Positions 43,202 to 52,781 of a stretch of 64,000 nt of DNA are shown here, piece by piece. Numbering within the stretch: the stretch's first letter is position 1; every line of letters starts with the position of its first letter. Origin of the DNA: an uncultured Flavobacteriaceae bacterium (GTDB taxonomy: Bacteria > Bacteroidota > Bacteroidia > Flavobacteriales > Flavobacteriaceae); the NCBI GenBank assembly GCA_947500575.1, contig CANMSI010000001.1, forward strand, positions 930,001 to 994,000, given 5' to 3'. The notes under the pieces are model-generated. The model saw nothing but the letters and a program-made list of their open reading frames with translations, made no database searches and was not told the DNA's origin. A program made the translations under genes and the position numbers.

Positions 43202-43909
43202 ATGCACTATAAGAGAATACTTCTAAAATTAAGTGGAGAAGCTTTAATGGGTGACCGTCAATACGGAATTGACCCAAACAGATTAGCCGAATACGCGGAA
43301 GAGATTAAAAAAGTTGTAGAAAAAGGAATAGAAGTAGCAATTGTCATTGGAGGTGGAAACATCTTTAGAGGTGTTGCTGGGGCAAGTAACGGTATGGATC
43401 GGGTTCAAGGAGATCATATGGGAATGTTAGCTACTGTTATTAATGGTTTAGCTTTACAAAGTGCATTGGAAGATCATGACATCCAAACCAGACTGCAATC
43501 GGCCATCAAAATAAATGAAGTGGCTGAACCCTTTATTCGAAGACGTGCTATGCGCCATTTAGAAAAAGGACGTGTGGTGATTTTTGGAGGTGGTACAGGA
43601 AACCCCTATTTCACTACAGACTCTGCCGCAGTATTAAGAGCAATTGAGATAGAGGCCGATGTTATTTTAAAAGGCACCAGAGTAGATGGCATATATACTT
43701 CAGATCCTGAAAAGGATAAAAATGCCACAAAGTTTGAATCTATTTCTTTTAAGGAAGTTCTTACAAAAGGCTTGAAAGTGATGGATACAACTGCATTCAC
43801 TTTGAGTCAGGAAAACAAGCTACCGATCGTTGTATTTGATATGAATAAAAAAGGAAATCTTCTTAAAATTGTATCAGGAGAAAGTATTGGAACTGTTGTA
43901 AATCTATAA
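43202..43909 (+). CDS. pyrH: UMP kinase
   Basis: This 235-residue enzyme phosphorylates UMP to UDP in pyrimidine nucleotide synthesis. It belongs to the amino acid kinase family: [20 protein letters not shown] at the N-terminus, [16 protein letters not shown] and a [20 protein letters not shown] stretch. Nucleotide-binding [20 protein letters not shown] and [15 protein letters not shown] follow. The neighbouring frr gene 45 bp downstream makes the widespread pyrH-frr pair. Confidence 0.98.
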   Translation: MHYKRILLKLSGEALMGDRQYGIDPNRLAEYAEEIKKVVEKGIEVAIVIGGGNIFRGVAGASNGMDRVQGDHMGMLATVINGLALQSALEDHDIQTRLQSAIKINEVAEPFIRRRAMRHLEKGRVVIFGGGTGNPYFTTDSAAVLRAIEIEADVILKGTRVDGIYTSDPEKDKNATKFESISFKEVLTKGLKVMDTTAFTLSQENKLPIVVFDMNKKGNLLKIVSGESIGTVVNL

Positions 43910-43954
43910 TTTTTATGTATTTTGAGTCAGCGTTTATTTTATAATGTTTAGCAT

Positions 43955-44509
43955 ATGAATGAAGATATTAAATTTATATTAGACACCACCAAGGAAGGCA
44001 TGGAGGCTTCTTTGGATCACTTAAGAAAAGAATTTGTAAAGATAAGAGCTGGCAAAGCAAGCCCTGTGATGCTCTCTGGCGTAATGGTAAATTACTACGG
44101 TTCACAGACTCCGCTATCCCAGGTGGCCAACATAAATACCCCAGATGCTCGTACTATTTCTGTACAGCCATGGGAAAAGAATATGCTTCAAGAAATTGAA
44201 ACGGCTATTACAAATGCAAATCTAGGTTTTAATCCTATGAATAATGGGGAAACCATTATTATCAATGTACCACCTTTAACAGAAGAAAGAAGGTTGCAAC
44301 TTGCAAAACAGGCAAAAGGAGAAGCCGAAGATGCGAAAGTAAGTATTCGTAGTGCAAGACAGGATGCCAATAAAGAATTACGAACGCTAGAAGTTTCAGA
44401 AGATTTGCAAAAGAATGCCGAAACAGATGTTCAAGCTTTAACTGATAGTTATAGCAAACAAGTAGATGAAATTTTTGCTGTCAAAGAGCAAGAAATTATG
44501 AAGGTATAA
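43955..44509 (+). CDS. frr: Ribosome recycling factor
   Basis: RRF (184 residues) releases mRNA and tRNA from the post-termination ribosome with EF-G. It has the family's domain layout. A helical arm (about 1-30 and 105-184) includes LRKEFVKIRAGKASPVMLSG, IRSARQDANKELRTLE and the final SYSKQVDEIFAVKEQEIMKV. A beta domain (about 31-104) includes VNYYGSQTPLSQVANINTPD and LGFNPMNNGETIIINVPPLT. It sits downstream of pyrH and likely shares its transcript. Confidence 0.98.
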   Translation: MNEDIKFILDTTKEGMEASLDHLRKEFVKIRAGKASPVMLSGVMVNYYGSQTPLSQVANINTPDARTISVQPWEKNMLQEIETAITNANLGFNPMNNGETIIINVPPLTEERRLQLAKQAKGEAEDAKVSIRSARQDANKELRTLEVSEDLQKNAETDVQALTDSYSKQVDEIFAVKEQEIMKV

Positions 44510-44547
44510 GTATTCCATTTCTTTTAGGAACACAAGCAATCATTTTC

Positions 44548-44555
44548 TACCTTTG
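44548..44555 (+). promoter_or_regulatory. Predicted -7 element of the RND exporter gene
   Basis: TACCTTTG matches TAnnTTTG, 21 bp before the ATG at 44576. The upstream region has no clear TTG. Confidence 0.45.
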
Positions 44556-44575
44556 CCCCCTTATAAATACCCATA

Positions 44576-46978
44576 ATGGTAGCAAAGCTTACACAAGGAT
44601 TTTGGCCTAAGGTCTCCAGGATTATTCTTAGGAATAGAATCCTTATCCTCTTGGCGATTGCTGCTGTCACCGTTTTTTTAGGTTTTCAATGGGACAAAAT
44701 GCGCTTCTCCAGTTCGGAGGCCAACCTACTCCCTGACAATGACTCCATTAATATTGCCTATCAAGATTTCCTATCCAAATTTGGAGAAGAAGGAAATGCC
44801 GTTGTAATTGCAGTTAGAGATAGCAGCCTATTTACCCCTGAAAAATTTAACAGGTGGAACAAACTAAGCAAACAACTTGAAGCCTTTCCAGAAATAGATT
44901 TTGTACTCTCTACCGATAATTTGCAAGAACTTATTAAAGACAATGAAAAACAGGAATTTGTTTTACAACCTTTTATAAAGTCTACTCCAAAAACAAAAGC
45001 TGAAATTGATAGCTTAACCCAACACTTATTCAATAATCTTCCATTTTACGACAACCTCATTTACAATAGAGAAAGTAAAACCATTCGAACGGTCATGTAT
45101 CTTGATAAGGATATTGTAAACAAACCTGTTAGAAAGGACTTTATTTTAAAAGAACTGACCAAAGAAATTGAAGAATTTGAGGCAGAAACCAATCTAGATG
45201 TACGCATATCGGGTATGCCATATGTACGTACCATGAATTCGCAAAACATCATTGATGAAATTGGGAAGTTCATATTAGCAGCCTTGGGAGTTACTTCTCT
45301 AATTTTCTTTTTCTTTTTTAGAAGTTTTAGAGCTACGTTTATCTCCATGTTTGTAGTAATCATTGGTGTAATGTGGGCTTTTGGGATTTTAGGGTTATTA
45401 CAATATGAGATTACCGTACTAACAGCTTTGATACCTCCTTTAATTATTGTCATTGGAATTCCTAATTGTATTTTCCTTATTAATAAATATCAGCAAGAGG
45501 TAAAAAAGCATGGTAATAAAGCACTTTCTTTACAACGTGTGATTTCCAAAATTGGAAACGCTACCTTAATGACCAACGTTACCACCGCTTCTGGCTTTGC
45601 TACTTTTATTATTACCGATAGCAAACTTCTTACAGAATTTGGGATTGTTGCATCCATTAATATTATTGGCATTTTTATTTTGTCGTTGCTTATTATTCCC
45701 ATCCTATATAGTTTTATGGCAAAGCCTAAGACCAAACACCTTAAGCATCTGAATAAACGATGGATAGATGCTTTTGTAAATTGGATGGAACGCATTGTTA
45801 GAAACCACCGTATTGCAGTTTACGTGGTTTCCGTAGGGCTTTTGGTAATTAGCATTATTGGTATTTATCAAATAGACATCTCTGGGAGTCCTATAGAAGA
45901 CATGCCAAAAAAAGAAAAATTCTTCAGCGACATTCGTTTTTTTGAAGAAGAATTTGATGGTATTATGCCAGTAGAAATTGTAGTAGATACCAAGCGTAAA
46001 AAAGGGGTGTTGAAACCAGCTACATTGAGAAGAATGGATCAATTAGGAAGCATTATCGAGGAGACACCAGAGCTTTCCAAACCTATTTCAGTAGTAAATT
46101 TGGTAAAATACTCAAAACAAGCCTTCTATAGTGGAATTCCAAAATACTATCAACTACCCACTGCCCAAGAAAATACTTTTATTACAGATGTTGCGAGAAA
46201 ATCATCAGACAACAGCAACCTTCTAAAAAGCTTTGTAGACAGCACTGGGCAGGTAGCCAGAATCACTACCTATATGCGAGATGTGAAAACGGATCGCATG
46301 GAAGAAATTGAAAAGAGACTGCTTGAAGATATTAGTACCATTTTCCCCAATGAGCGTTACAACGTATATCTCACAGGAAAAGCCTTACTCTTTCTTAAGG
46401 GCACTAAATACCTTGTAAAAAACCTCGTATTATCCCTTGCATTGGCCATTGGGTTAATTGCCCTTTTCATGGCATATTTATTCAGGTCCTTTAGGATGAT
46501 TATCATTTCCTTGATTCCAAATTTGTTACCATTGGTCATTACCGCAGGAGTGATGGGTTTTGTTGGGGTTCCTATAAAACCATCTACCATTTTGGTTTTT
46601 AGCATTGCTTTTGGAATTTCTGTGGATGATACCATTCACTTCCTAGCAAAATATAGGCAAGAACTTATGGCAAGTAACTGGCGGATTAAAAAATCAGTGT
46701 ATGCCGCCTTACGGGAAACGGGTGTAAGTATGTTTTATACTTCCATTGTACTCTTTTTCGGTTTCTCTGTCTTTGTGATATCTAACTTTGGAGGCACCGT
46801 TGCTTTAGGAGCTTTGGTTTCTGCCACTTTAATGTTTGCCATGCTTGCAAATCTCATTTTACTCCCCTCACTATTACTTTCCTTAGAACGCAGTATTGCG
46901 AACAAAGAAGTATTGAAAAAGCCGCAAATCGATATTCTTCCCAAAGAAGAATTGAACATCACCGAAAAAAAGGACTAA
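44576..46978 (+). CDS. RND/MMPL-family transporter
   Basis: This 800-residue membrane protein has a two-fold RND layout: one membrane helix near the N-terminus (about 20-38), a periplasmic region (about 45-215) and a block of helices (about 220-380). Helix ~418-440, a second periplasmic region and a second block (about 625-775) follow. The central helices carry LIPPLIIVIGIPNCIFLINK and FSIAFGISVDDTIHFLAKYR; the Asp pair in the latter resembles the proton-relay residues of MMPL proteins. MMPL/HpnN-like members move lipids or hydrophobic molecules; the substrate here is unknown. It stands alone between frr and asnS without the periplasmic adaptor or outer-membrane partner of efflux pumps. Confidence 0.85.
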   Translation: MVAKLTQGFWPKVSRIILRNRILILLAIAAVTVFLGFQWDKMRFSSSEANLLPDNDSINIAYQDFLSKFGEEGNAVVIAVRDSSLFTPEKFNRWNKLSKQLEAFPEIDFVLSTDNLQELIKDNEKQEFVLQPFIKSTPKTKAEIDSLTQHLFNNLPFYDNLIYNRESKTIRTVMYLDKDIVNKPVRKDFILKELTKEIEEFEAETNLDVRISGMPYVRTMNSQNIIDEIGKFILAALGVTSLIFFFFFRSFRATFISMFVVIIGVMWAFGILGLLQYEITVLTALIPPLIIVIGIPNCIFLINKYQQEVKKHGNKALSLQRVISKIGNATLMTNVTTASGFATFIITDSKLLTEFGIVASINIIGIFILSLLIIPILYSFMAKPKTKHLKHLNKRWIDAFVNWMERIVRNHRIAVYVVSVGLLVISIIGIYQIDISGSPIEDMPKKEKFFSDIRFFEEEFDGIMPVEIVVDTKRKKGVLKPATLRRMDQLGSIIEETPELSKPISVVNLVKYSKQAFYSGIPKYYQLPTAQENTFITDVARKSSDNSNLLKSFVDSTGQVARITTYMRDVKTDRMEEIEKRLLEDISTIFPNERYNVYLTGKALLFLKGTKYLVKNLVLSLALAIGLIALFMAYLFRSFRMIIISLIPNLLPLVITAGVMGFVGVPIKPSTILVFSIAFGISVDDTIHFLAKYRQELMASNWRIKKSVYAALRETGVSMFYTSIVLFFGFSVFVISNFGGTVALGALVSATLMFAMLANLILLPSLLLSLERSIANKEVLKKPQIDILPKEELNITEKKD

Positions 46979-47026
46979 AAAGAAATTTATCCTTTTAGCA
47001 TCGACTCAATTTTTTCTTAAAAAAGC

Positions 47027-47034
47027 TATCTTTG
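47027..47034 (+). promoter_or_regulatory. Predicted -7 element of asnS
   Basis: TATCTTTG matches TAnnTTTG, 26 bp before the asnS ATG. The -33 region lacks TTG. Confidence 0.45.
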
Positions 47035-47059
47035 CGATCTAATTTTAGAAGCAAATAGC

Positions 47060-48493
47060 ATGAGCACTACCAGTGTAAAAGAACTACTATCTACGGTACC
47101 TTCGAAACAAAGTATACTTGTAAATGGTTGGGTAAAAGCCTTTAGAAGCAATCGTTTTATTGCCTTAAATGATGGCTCTTGTTTGCAAAACCTTCAATGT
47201 GTAGTAGATTTTGATTCCTTTGATGAAGAACTTCTAAAACAAATTAATACGGGTGCAGCGATCAAAGTAAGTGGAACTTTAGTAGAAAGCCAAGGAAAAG
47301 GTCAAACCGTAGAAGTACAAGTAACTGATATTTTTATCCATGGAGGGGCAGATCCTGAAAAGTACCCTATTCAACCTAAAAAACACTCTATGGAATTCTT
47401 GCGAGAGCAAGCACATCTTCGTATTCGCACCAATACCTTTAGTGCCGTAATGAGAGTACGGTCTACACTTTCTTTTGCGATACATCAATATTTTAGGGAA
47501 AATGACTTCCAGCTCGTACATACACCCATTATTACTGGATCAGATGCAGAAGGCGCGGGAGAGATGTTTAGAGTATCTACCTTAGATCCTAAAAATCCTC
47601 CCCTAACAGATGAGGGAAACGTTAATCATAAAGAAGATTTTTTTGGTAAAGAAACCAATCTAACGGTATCTGGACAACTGGAAGCAGAAACCTATGCAAT
47701 GGGCTTAGGGAAAGTATATACTTTTGGACCTACTTTTAGAGCAGAAAATTCTAATACCACAAGGCATTTAGCAGAATTCTGGATGATTGAACCTGAGGTG
47801 GCTTTTAACGACTTGGATGACAACATGGATTTGGCGGAGGATTTTATTAAGAGTGTAATCCGATATGTAATAACCCATTGCGAAGAGGATCTACGATTCT
47901 TAGAAAATCGTTTGCTCCAAGAAGAAAAAACCAAACCACAAGCAGAACGAAGTGAAATGGCACTTATTGAAAAACTTCGTTTTGTTGCAGATAATACCTT
48001 TAAACGTGTTTCTTATACAGAAGCAATTGAGATTTTAAGAAATAGCAAACCCAACAAAAAGAAGAAATTTCAATACCTTATTAACGAATGGGGAGCCGAT
48101 TTACAAAGTGAGCATGAGCGTTTTCTTGTGGAAAAACACTTTAAATGCCCTGTAATTTTATTTGATTATCCAGCGAAGATCAAAGCTTTCTATATGCGCT
48201 TGAATGAGGATGAGAAAACGGTAAGAGCCATGGACATTCTTTTTCCTGGAATTGGAGAGATTGTAGGGGGGTCTCAACGTGAAGAACGTTTAGACGTTCT
48301 AGTAGAAAAAATGAAGAGTTTGGGTATCGAAGAAAAAGAACTTTGGTGGTATTTAGATCTTAGAAAGTTTGGCACTGCCGTTCATAGCGGCTTTGGACTT
48401 GGATTTGAACGCCTTGTACTTTTTGCAACGGGTATGGGAAATATTAGAGATGTAATTCCTTTTCCAAGAACCCCACAAAATGCCGAATTTTAA
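47060..48493 (+). CDS. asnS: Asparaginyl-tRNA synthetase
   Basis: This 477-residue class II synthetase charges tRNA-Asn directly. An N-terminal OB-fold anticodon-binding domain (about 15-105, ILVNGWVKAFRSNRFIALND) precedes the catalytic core. Motif 2 is in FGPTFRAENSNTTRHLAEFW with MIEPEVAF after it. Motif 3 is GFGLGFERLVLFATGMGNIR, ending DVIPFPRTPQNAEF. The tail is typical of AsnRS rather than AspRS. Length is normal. It is followed by rpoN after 121 bp. Confidence 0.98.
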   Translation: MSTTSVKELLSTVPSKQSILVNGWVKAFRSNRFIALNDGSCLQNLQCVVDFDSFDEELLKQINTGAAIKVSGTLVESQGKGQTVEVQVTDIFIHGGADPEKYPIQPKKHSMEFLREQAHLRIRTNTFSAVMRVRSTLSFAIHQYFRENDFQLVHTPIITGSDAEGAGEMFRVSTLDPKNPPLTDEGNVNHKEDFFGKETNLTVSGQLEAETYAMGLGKVYTFGPTFRAENSNTTRHLAEFWMIEPEVAFNDLDDNMDLAEDFIKSVIRYVITHCEEDLRFLENRLLQEEKTKPQAERSEMALIEKLRFVADNTFKRVSYTEAIEILRNSKPNKKKKFQYLINEWGADLQSEHERFLVEKHFKCPVILFDYPAKIKAFYMRLNEDEKTVRAMDILFPGIGEIVGGSQREERLDVLVEKMKSLGIEEKELWWYLDLRKFGTAVHSGFGLGFERLVLFATGMGNIRDVIPFPRTPQNAEF

Positions 48494-48614
48494 ATATAAA
48501 TGCAACTATATAGATTCTAAGACGTTGTATTAAAAAGAACGTTTTTATAACTAGAAACACTATTTATACGACGCAATTTCTTTAACTTTATAAAGCAGGT
48601 AGAATACACTCCAT

Positions 48615-50069
48615 ATGCTTAAGCAATACTTACAATTTAAACTATCACAGAAGTTATCTCCTCAACAAATTCAGTTGATGAAGCTTATTCAGTTGCCGAC
48701 TCAGGCATTTGAACAGCGGCTTAAGCAAGAATTAGAAGAAAATCCGGCCTTAGAAACAGGGAAAGAAGAAAGTGAATCTATGGATGAAGAGTTTGACGAC
48801 TCTTATGACGAATTGGATAGTGATAGTATTTCGGCAGACGATATTAATATTGATGATTATTTAAGTGATGATGAGATCCCAGACTATAGAACTCAGGTAA
48901 ACAACTATAGTGTAGACGATGATGAAAAAAGTATTCCCTATGCTGCTGGAACTTCCTTTAACCAGTATTTATTAAACCAATTAAATACCGTTACCTTAAA
49001 CGATGAGGAGTGGGGCATTGCCGAATTCCTTGTTGGTAGTGTAGATGAAAGCGGATACATTCGAAGACCACTTACTGATATTATGGACGATTTGGCATTT
49101 ACTCAAAATATTTATGCCGAAGAAGAAACCTTAGAACGTGTTTTAACTATTGTACAGGAACTAGATCCGCCAGGGGTTGCCGCTAGGTCCTTGGAAGAAT
49201 GCTTAAGTATACAATTGAGCAGAAAAGAATCCTCTCCTAGTATAGAACTCGCGATAGCTATTTTAAAAAAGTCTTTTGAACAGTTTACCAAAAAACACTA
49301 TCAAAAATTAATTCAAAAACACGGGGTAAGTGAGGAAGAGCTTCGGGACGCCATCTTAGAAATAGAAAAGCTCAATCCTAAACCCGGAGGGTCCTATTCT
49401 GGAAACACCCGTATGATAGAGCATGTTGTTCCAGATTTTTCTATTAAGATTGTAGAAGGGGTTTTAGAACTTACTTTAAATGGTAGAAACGCACCCGAAC
49501 TTCATGTTTCTAGGGAGTATAGCAATATGATGCAAGGATATAAGGATACCAAGGATAAATCCAAGTCTCAAAAAGATACAATACTTTTCATTAAACAAAA
49601 GTTAGATGCTGCAAAGTGGTTTATAGATGCAATTAGACAACGCCAGCAAACTTTGTACATTACTATGAATGCCATTATGCATTATCAGAAAGAATACTTC
49701 CTCACAGGAGATGAGCGAAAACTGCGCCCAATGATTCTGAAAGATATTGCAGATACTATTGGCATGGATGTCTCCACGGTATCTAGAGTTGCAAATAGTA
49801 AGTATGTAGACACTCCTTATGGCACCAAACTAATAAAGGAGTACTTTTCTGAATCTATGAAAAACGAACAGGGCGAAGACGTATCTACCAAGGAAATTAA
49901 AAAGATCTTAGAAACTGTTATCCGAGATGAAGAAAAGAAAAAGCCTTTAACGGATGATAAACTTGCAGGTATTTTAAAGGAAAAAGGATATCCCATTGCT
50001 AGAAGAACCGTTGCAAAATATCGAGAGCAATTAGGGATTCCTGTAGCTCGGTTGAGAAAACAAATATAA
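48615..50069 (+). CDS. rpoN: RNA polymerase sigma-54 factor
   Basis: This 484-residue sigma-54 has the three expected regions. Region I is at residues 1-47 (LQFKLSQKLSPQQIQLMKLI, a Gln/Leu-rich activator-interacting part). An acidic region II spans about 50-105. Region III has the core-binding part and the DNA-binding helix-turn-helix (RPMILKDIADTIGMDVSTVS). The RpoN box is intact (ARRTVAKYRE, near the C-terminus). Sigma-54 needs bacterial enhancer-binding activators; none is in this window. It is coupled to the following gene: the stop TAA abuts its ATG. Confidence 0.97.
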   Translation: MLKQYLQFKLSQKLSPQQIQLMKLIQLPTQAFEQRLKQELEENPALETGKEESESMDEEFDDSYDELDSDSISADDINIDDYLSDDEIPDYRTQVNNYSVDDDEKSIPYAAGTSFNQYLLNQLNTVTLNDEEWGIAEFLVGSVDESGYIRRPLTDIMDDLAFTQNIYAEEETLERVLTIVQELDPPGVAARSLEECLSIQLSRKESSPSIELAIAILKKSFEQFTKKHYQKLIQKHGVSEEELRDAILEIEKLNPKPGGSYSGNTRMIEHVVPDFSIKIVEGVLELTLNGRNAPELHVSREYSNMMQGYKDTKDKSKSQKDTILFIKQKLDAAKWFIDAIRQRQQTLYITMNAIMHYQKEYFLTGDERKLRPMILKDIADTIGMDVSTVSRVANSKYVDTPYGTKLIKEYFSESMKNEQGEDVSTKEIKKILETVIRDEEKKKPLTDDKLAGILKEKGYPIARRTVAKYREQLGIPVARLRKQI

Positions 50070-50672
50070 ATGAGGCTATTTCTAAAAATAATCTCATATG
50101 TCTTTCACCCAATCTTTATTCCCATTGCTGGAACTCTTGCATATTTTGGTTTAACTCCCTATAGCCCCCTGGAAATCCAAAGTGGGAATATCTTGCCTAT
50201 TTTCATTCTCACCGTAATTATTCCTATTATATGCTTTCTGATTTTAAAAAACATTGGTGTCATTAATTCCATTTTTCTACCCAGCATTCATGAGCGCAAA
50301 TATCCTCTTTACATTAGCATAGCCCTATTATTAATGGTTTTACTCAGAGTAATACCACAGAATTATACTGCAGAATTATATTATTATTTTCTAGGGCTCA
50401 TTGGAGCTTCAGCTGGGGTATTGATGCTGCTCTTTTTTAATTTTAAAAGTAGCATACATATGATGGCCATGGGTAGTTTTTTAATGTACCTGGTAAACCT
50501 TAGCATCCATTTTGAAAAAAATATAGTCTTAGCAATTAGCTTTTTTACCATCGCTACTGGCCTAGTTGCTACCTCTAGAATGTATTTAAAAGCACATACC
50601 AAGCCAGAGTTAATCATAGGTCTGCTTTTAGGGCTTATTTCCCAATTTCTAACAATTACCTTCTGGATATAG
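50070..50672 (+). CDS. PAP2-like membrane protein with degenerate active site
   Basis: This 200-residue protein has six likely membrane segments. It has the layout of PAP2-type phosphatases but with altered motifs. The middle FKSSIHMMAMGSFL aligns with the SGH motif, and the last TSRMYLKAHTKPELIIGLLL aligns with the SRxxxxxHxxxD motif, with Glu where Asp is usual. A conserved-like NSIFLPSIHERKYPLYI comes early. It may be a phosphatidyl phosphatase or have lost catalysis. Its ATG follows the rpoN stop directly (TAAATG), so it is co-transcribed with rpoN. It ends 3 bp from the convergent exbD gene with no terminator visible. Confidence 0.65.
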   Translation: MRLFLKIISYVFHPIFIPIAGTLAYFGLTPYSPLEIQSGNILPIFILTVIIPIICFLILKNIGVINSIFLPSIHERKYPLYISIALLLMVLLRVIPQNYTAELYYYFLGLIGASAGVLMLLFFNFKSSIHMMAMGSFLMYLVNLSIHFEKNIVLAISFFTIATGLVATSRMYLKAHTKPELIIGLLLGLISQFLTITFWI

Positions 50673-50675
50673 CGA

Positions 50676-51158
50676 TTATTTTAAATTAGCAAATACATCG
50701 CCTTCGTAGGTGGTATAATTTATTTTTAAGGCATTCACTTTTCGCAATTCTTCTTTTACATCATCAATTAATCCCATATTGGCATTCTTATCTACTTTTA
50801 ATGCAATGGTAACCAATCTTTGCAATGCTTCTGGCTTCTCACCAATAGCACTGAGCACATAAGACCCAACTTCAGCAACAGCTATAAACTTATCGTTGAC
50901 CTGTATCCTAGAAGCCGTACCAAACACTTCCTGATATTCCTTGCGAGGTTGCCCAATATGGATATATACAATTCGATCTTTTTTCTCTAGTTTTTTAACT
51001 TCACTTGCATTGGGTAATACATTTTCTATCCGCAAATCGTCGCTCTTCATAACCGTTACCGTCATAAAGAAAAATAGCAACATAAATACGATATCTGGTA
51101 AGGATGCTGTAGATACTGGTGGCATATCTCCACTCTTTTTATTGTTGAATTTTGACAT
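50676..51158 (-). CDS. ExbD/TolR-like protein (short type), second set
   Basis: This 160-residue protein has one N-terminal membrane helix (about 21-41) with the proton-accepting Asp in LPDIVFMLLFFFMTVTVMKS, then a periplasmic domain (about 45-160) ending in INYTTYEGDVFANLK. ExbD proteins pair with ExbB to power outer membrane TonB systems with the proton motive force. It is nearly the same length and organisation as the exbD at 52782-53264, so the two are paralogs. It is 7 bp downstream of the longer ExbD paralog, so the pair is one unit. No ExbB gene accompanies this set. Confidence 0.88.
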   Translation of the reverse strand: MSKFNNKKSGDMPPVSTASLPDIVFMLLFFFMTVTVMKSDDLRIENVLPNASEVKKLEKKDRIVYIHIGQPRKEYQEVFGTASRIQVNDKFIAVAEVGSYVLSAIGEKPEALQRLVTIALKVDKNANMGLIDDVKEELRKVNALKINYTTYEGDVFANLK

Positions 51159-51165
51159 AGTATGA

Positions 51166-51765
51166 TTATTTGATTTTGGCTTCTAATAAATTTAAAGGAT
51201 ACATCTTCTGAATGGTTTTCACCTTTTCTCTCAAAGCGTTCTTGGTCTCCGTTGGCGTATTGGCATCTAAATAATGTGCATGCATATCGGTAAAACTCAC
51301 CTTGTAGAGGCGTTGTGATTCTCTATTACGAAGTTCATTATATGCCCCTACCAATTCGTTTTGCACTGTGATATAGGTTCCATAGGATGTTTCTCTAGTA
51401 TTAGAAAGTGATATAATTGCTTCTAAGGGGTTATCGGATGACGTAGGGTCATTGGCTCCTTTACAATAATTACAACTCTTAGCATCGCCACCGTTGTCCA
51501 AAAAAGCAATAGCTTTAGATTTAATATCTTCAATACCAATTGGGTTATCTTCCAATAACAATTGGTTTTCCCCATTAATCGCAATTCGGAGAACATTTCT
51601 CTCATTAAATGGTTTGGGCGGATCAGGATTTTTCTTAGGCAACATTCTATCCAAACCGGAGTCGGTTTCAATGGTAGTAGTAACAAGGAAAAAAATAAGC
51701 AATAAGAATGCGATGTCTGCCATAGAACCGGCATGCACCTCTGGTGATTTTAGTCTTTTTGACAT
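51166..51765 (-). CDS. ExbD/TolR-like protein (long type with CxxC), second set
   Basis: This 199-residue protein has one membrane helix (about 16-36) with the Asp motif GSMADIAFLLLIFFLVTTTI, then a longer periplasmic region. That region has a CNYCKG segment (near 95-100) followed by SSDNPLEAIISL and TYITVQNELVGAYNELRNRE. The CxxC insertion is not part of standard ExbD and is shared with the other long ExbD here. The order long then short ExbD repeats that of the first set. The gene is 227 bp downstream of the porT-like gene. That gap holds no recognisable promoter or terminator. Confidence 0.87.
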   Translation of the reverse strand: MSKRLKSPEVHAGSMADIAFLLLIFFLVTTTIETDSGLDRMLPKKNPDPPKPFNERNVLRIAINGENQLLLEDNPIGIEDIKSKAIAFLDNGGDAKSCNYCKGANDPTSSDNPLEAIISLSNTRETSYGTYITVQNELVGAYNELRNRESQRLYKVSFTDMHAHYLDANTPTETKNALREKVKTIQKMYPLNLLEAKIK

Positions 51766-51992
51766 TTTTAGTAGTTTTTATGTGAGACAATCCTTGAATT
51801 CTAATAACTCATTTGGGGAGGGCACTAGCAAAAACTACACAGCATAAGCATGCACATTATGTACTCAAAATCAATTAAATACCTTCAAACAATGCTGTCT
51901 TTTAGTTCCTAAATAAGCATCAAGATTCATGCCACGACATGGCGTCTTTCAATTTTTTCCTGTTTAGAGAAGGTTTAGTCTGGACGATTAGC

Positions 51993-52688
51993 TTAGAGAA
52001 TATAAAAAATAACACCAATACGCAAGGGGCGCAATCCTATGGTATCACCATCCGTAATAGAGATACCATTATTGAAGAGATTATTAAGGGCATAATACGT
52101 ATGTATATTAAAAGTATTATAACCAAAGTTAAGTGTAATACCATATTGGAAACTTCTAATATCCGTATTGTAAAAGGAATCTTTGAACTCATTGGTAACA
52201 AACTTGGACCTACCACCAACTACATAACTCAATTTTACACCTGTATATACCCTCCAAAATCTATGACTAGTTACGTTGGAATTTCGCCAACGTAATTCTA
52301 TGGGCATTTCTATTAAATGGGTTTCTACTTTATTGCGCCTAAAACTGACGTCATTATTTAGAACACTATATTGAATACCATCAGCTGTTTCAATGGCCCG
52401 CAAATTGGTATAATATGAATTAACCGCATATCCCAGACCAATTCCAATAGCGTTTGTTCTACTAGCATTGATTGGAATGTCTTTTATGAAACCGGTTTGC
52501 AGTCCGTAGGAAAAATTTTGTTGGGTGATATCTTCTGGGATATCCAATAAAAAATTGTAGGTAAGTCCCACATAAAATTGATCCTCTAAATAGGAACTAT
52601 CCCAGACGGGTGCTTCTTGTTCCTGTGCTATTGTTCTCATAGCAAGACTTATCAAAATAAAGAAACATAGGATGATTTTACGCGACAT
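51993..52688 (-). CDS. porT: PorT-like outer membrane beta-barrel protein
   Basis: The start at 52688 gives a signal peptide (MSRKIILCFFILISLAMRTI, cleavage after AQ). The 231-residue product is a small barrel: SYLEDQFYVGLTYNFLLDIP, then NFSYGLQTGFIKDIPINASR, TNAIGIGLGYAVNSYY and IEMPIELRWRNSNVTSHRFW. The last strand LRPLRIGVIFYIL ends in an aromatic/hydrophobic C-terminus typical of outer membrane proteins. This fits the PorT family, an outer membrane part of the type IX secretion system. Other T9SS core genes are not in the window. A strong terminator between it and the upstream exbD suggests a separate transcript. Confidence 0.65.
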   Translation of the reverse strand: MSRKIILCFFILISLAMRTIAQEQEAPVWDSSYLEDQFYVGLTYNFLLDIPEDITQQNFSYGLQTGFIKDIPINASRTNAIGIGLGYAVNSYYTNLRAIETADGIQYSVLNNDVSFRRNKVETHLIEMPIELRWRNSNVTSHRFWRVYTGVKLSYVVGGRSKFVTNEFKDSFYNTDIRSFQYGITLNFGYNTFNIHTYYALNNLFNNGISITDGDTIGLRPLRIGVIFYIL

Positions 52689-52719
52689 GAGATAAAGGTA
52701 GAAAATAAATTCTGGGTAC

Positions 52720-52749
52720 AAAAAAACGCCCCGAGAGTTTCTCGGAGCG
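52720..52749 (-). terminator. Terminator of the exbB-exbD operon
   Basis: On the minus strand the 3' end of the exbD gene is followed by CGCTCCGAGA and TCTCGGGGCG (52749-52727, one mismatch, loop AAC) and then a T-run (complement of 52720-52726). It stops the upstream operon before porT. Confidence 0.85.
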
Positions 52750-52781
52750 CCTAACTAATCTAAGTTATTATTTGATAAATA

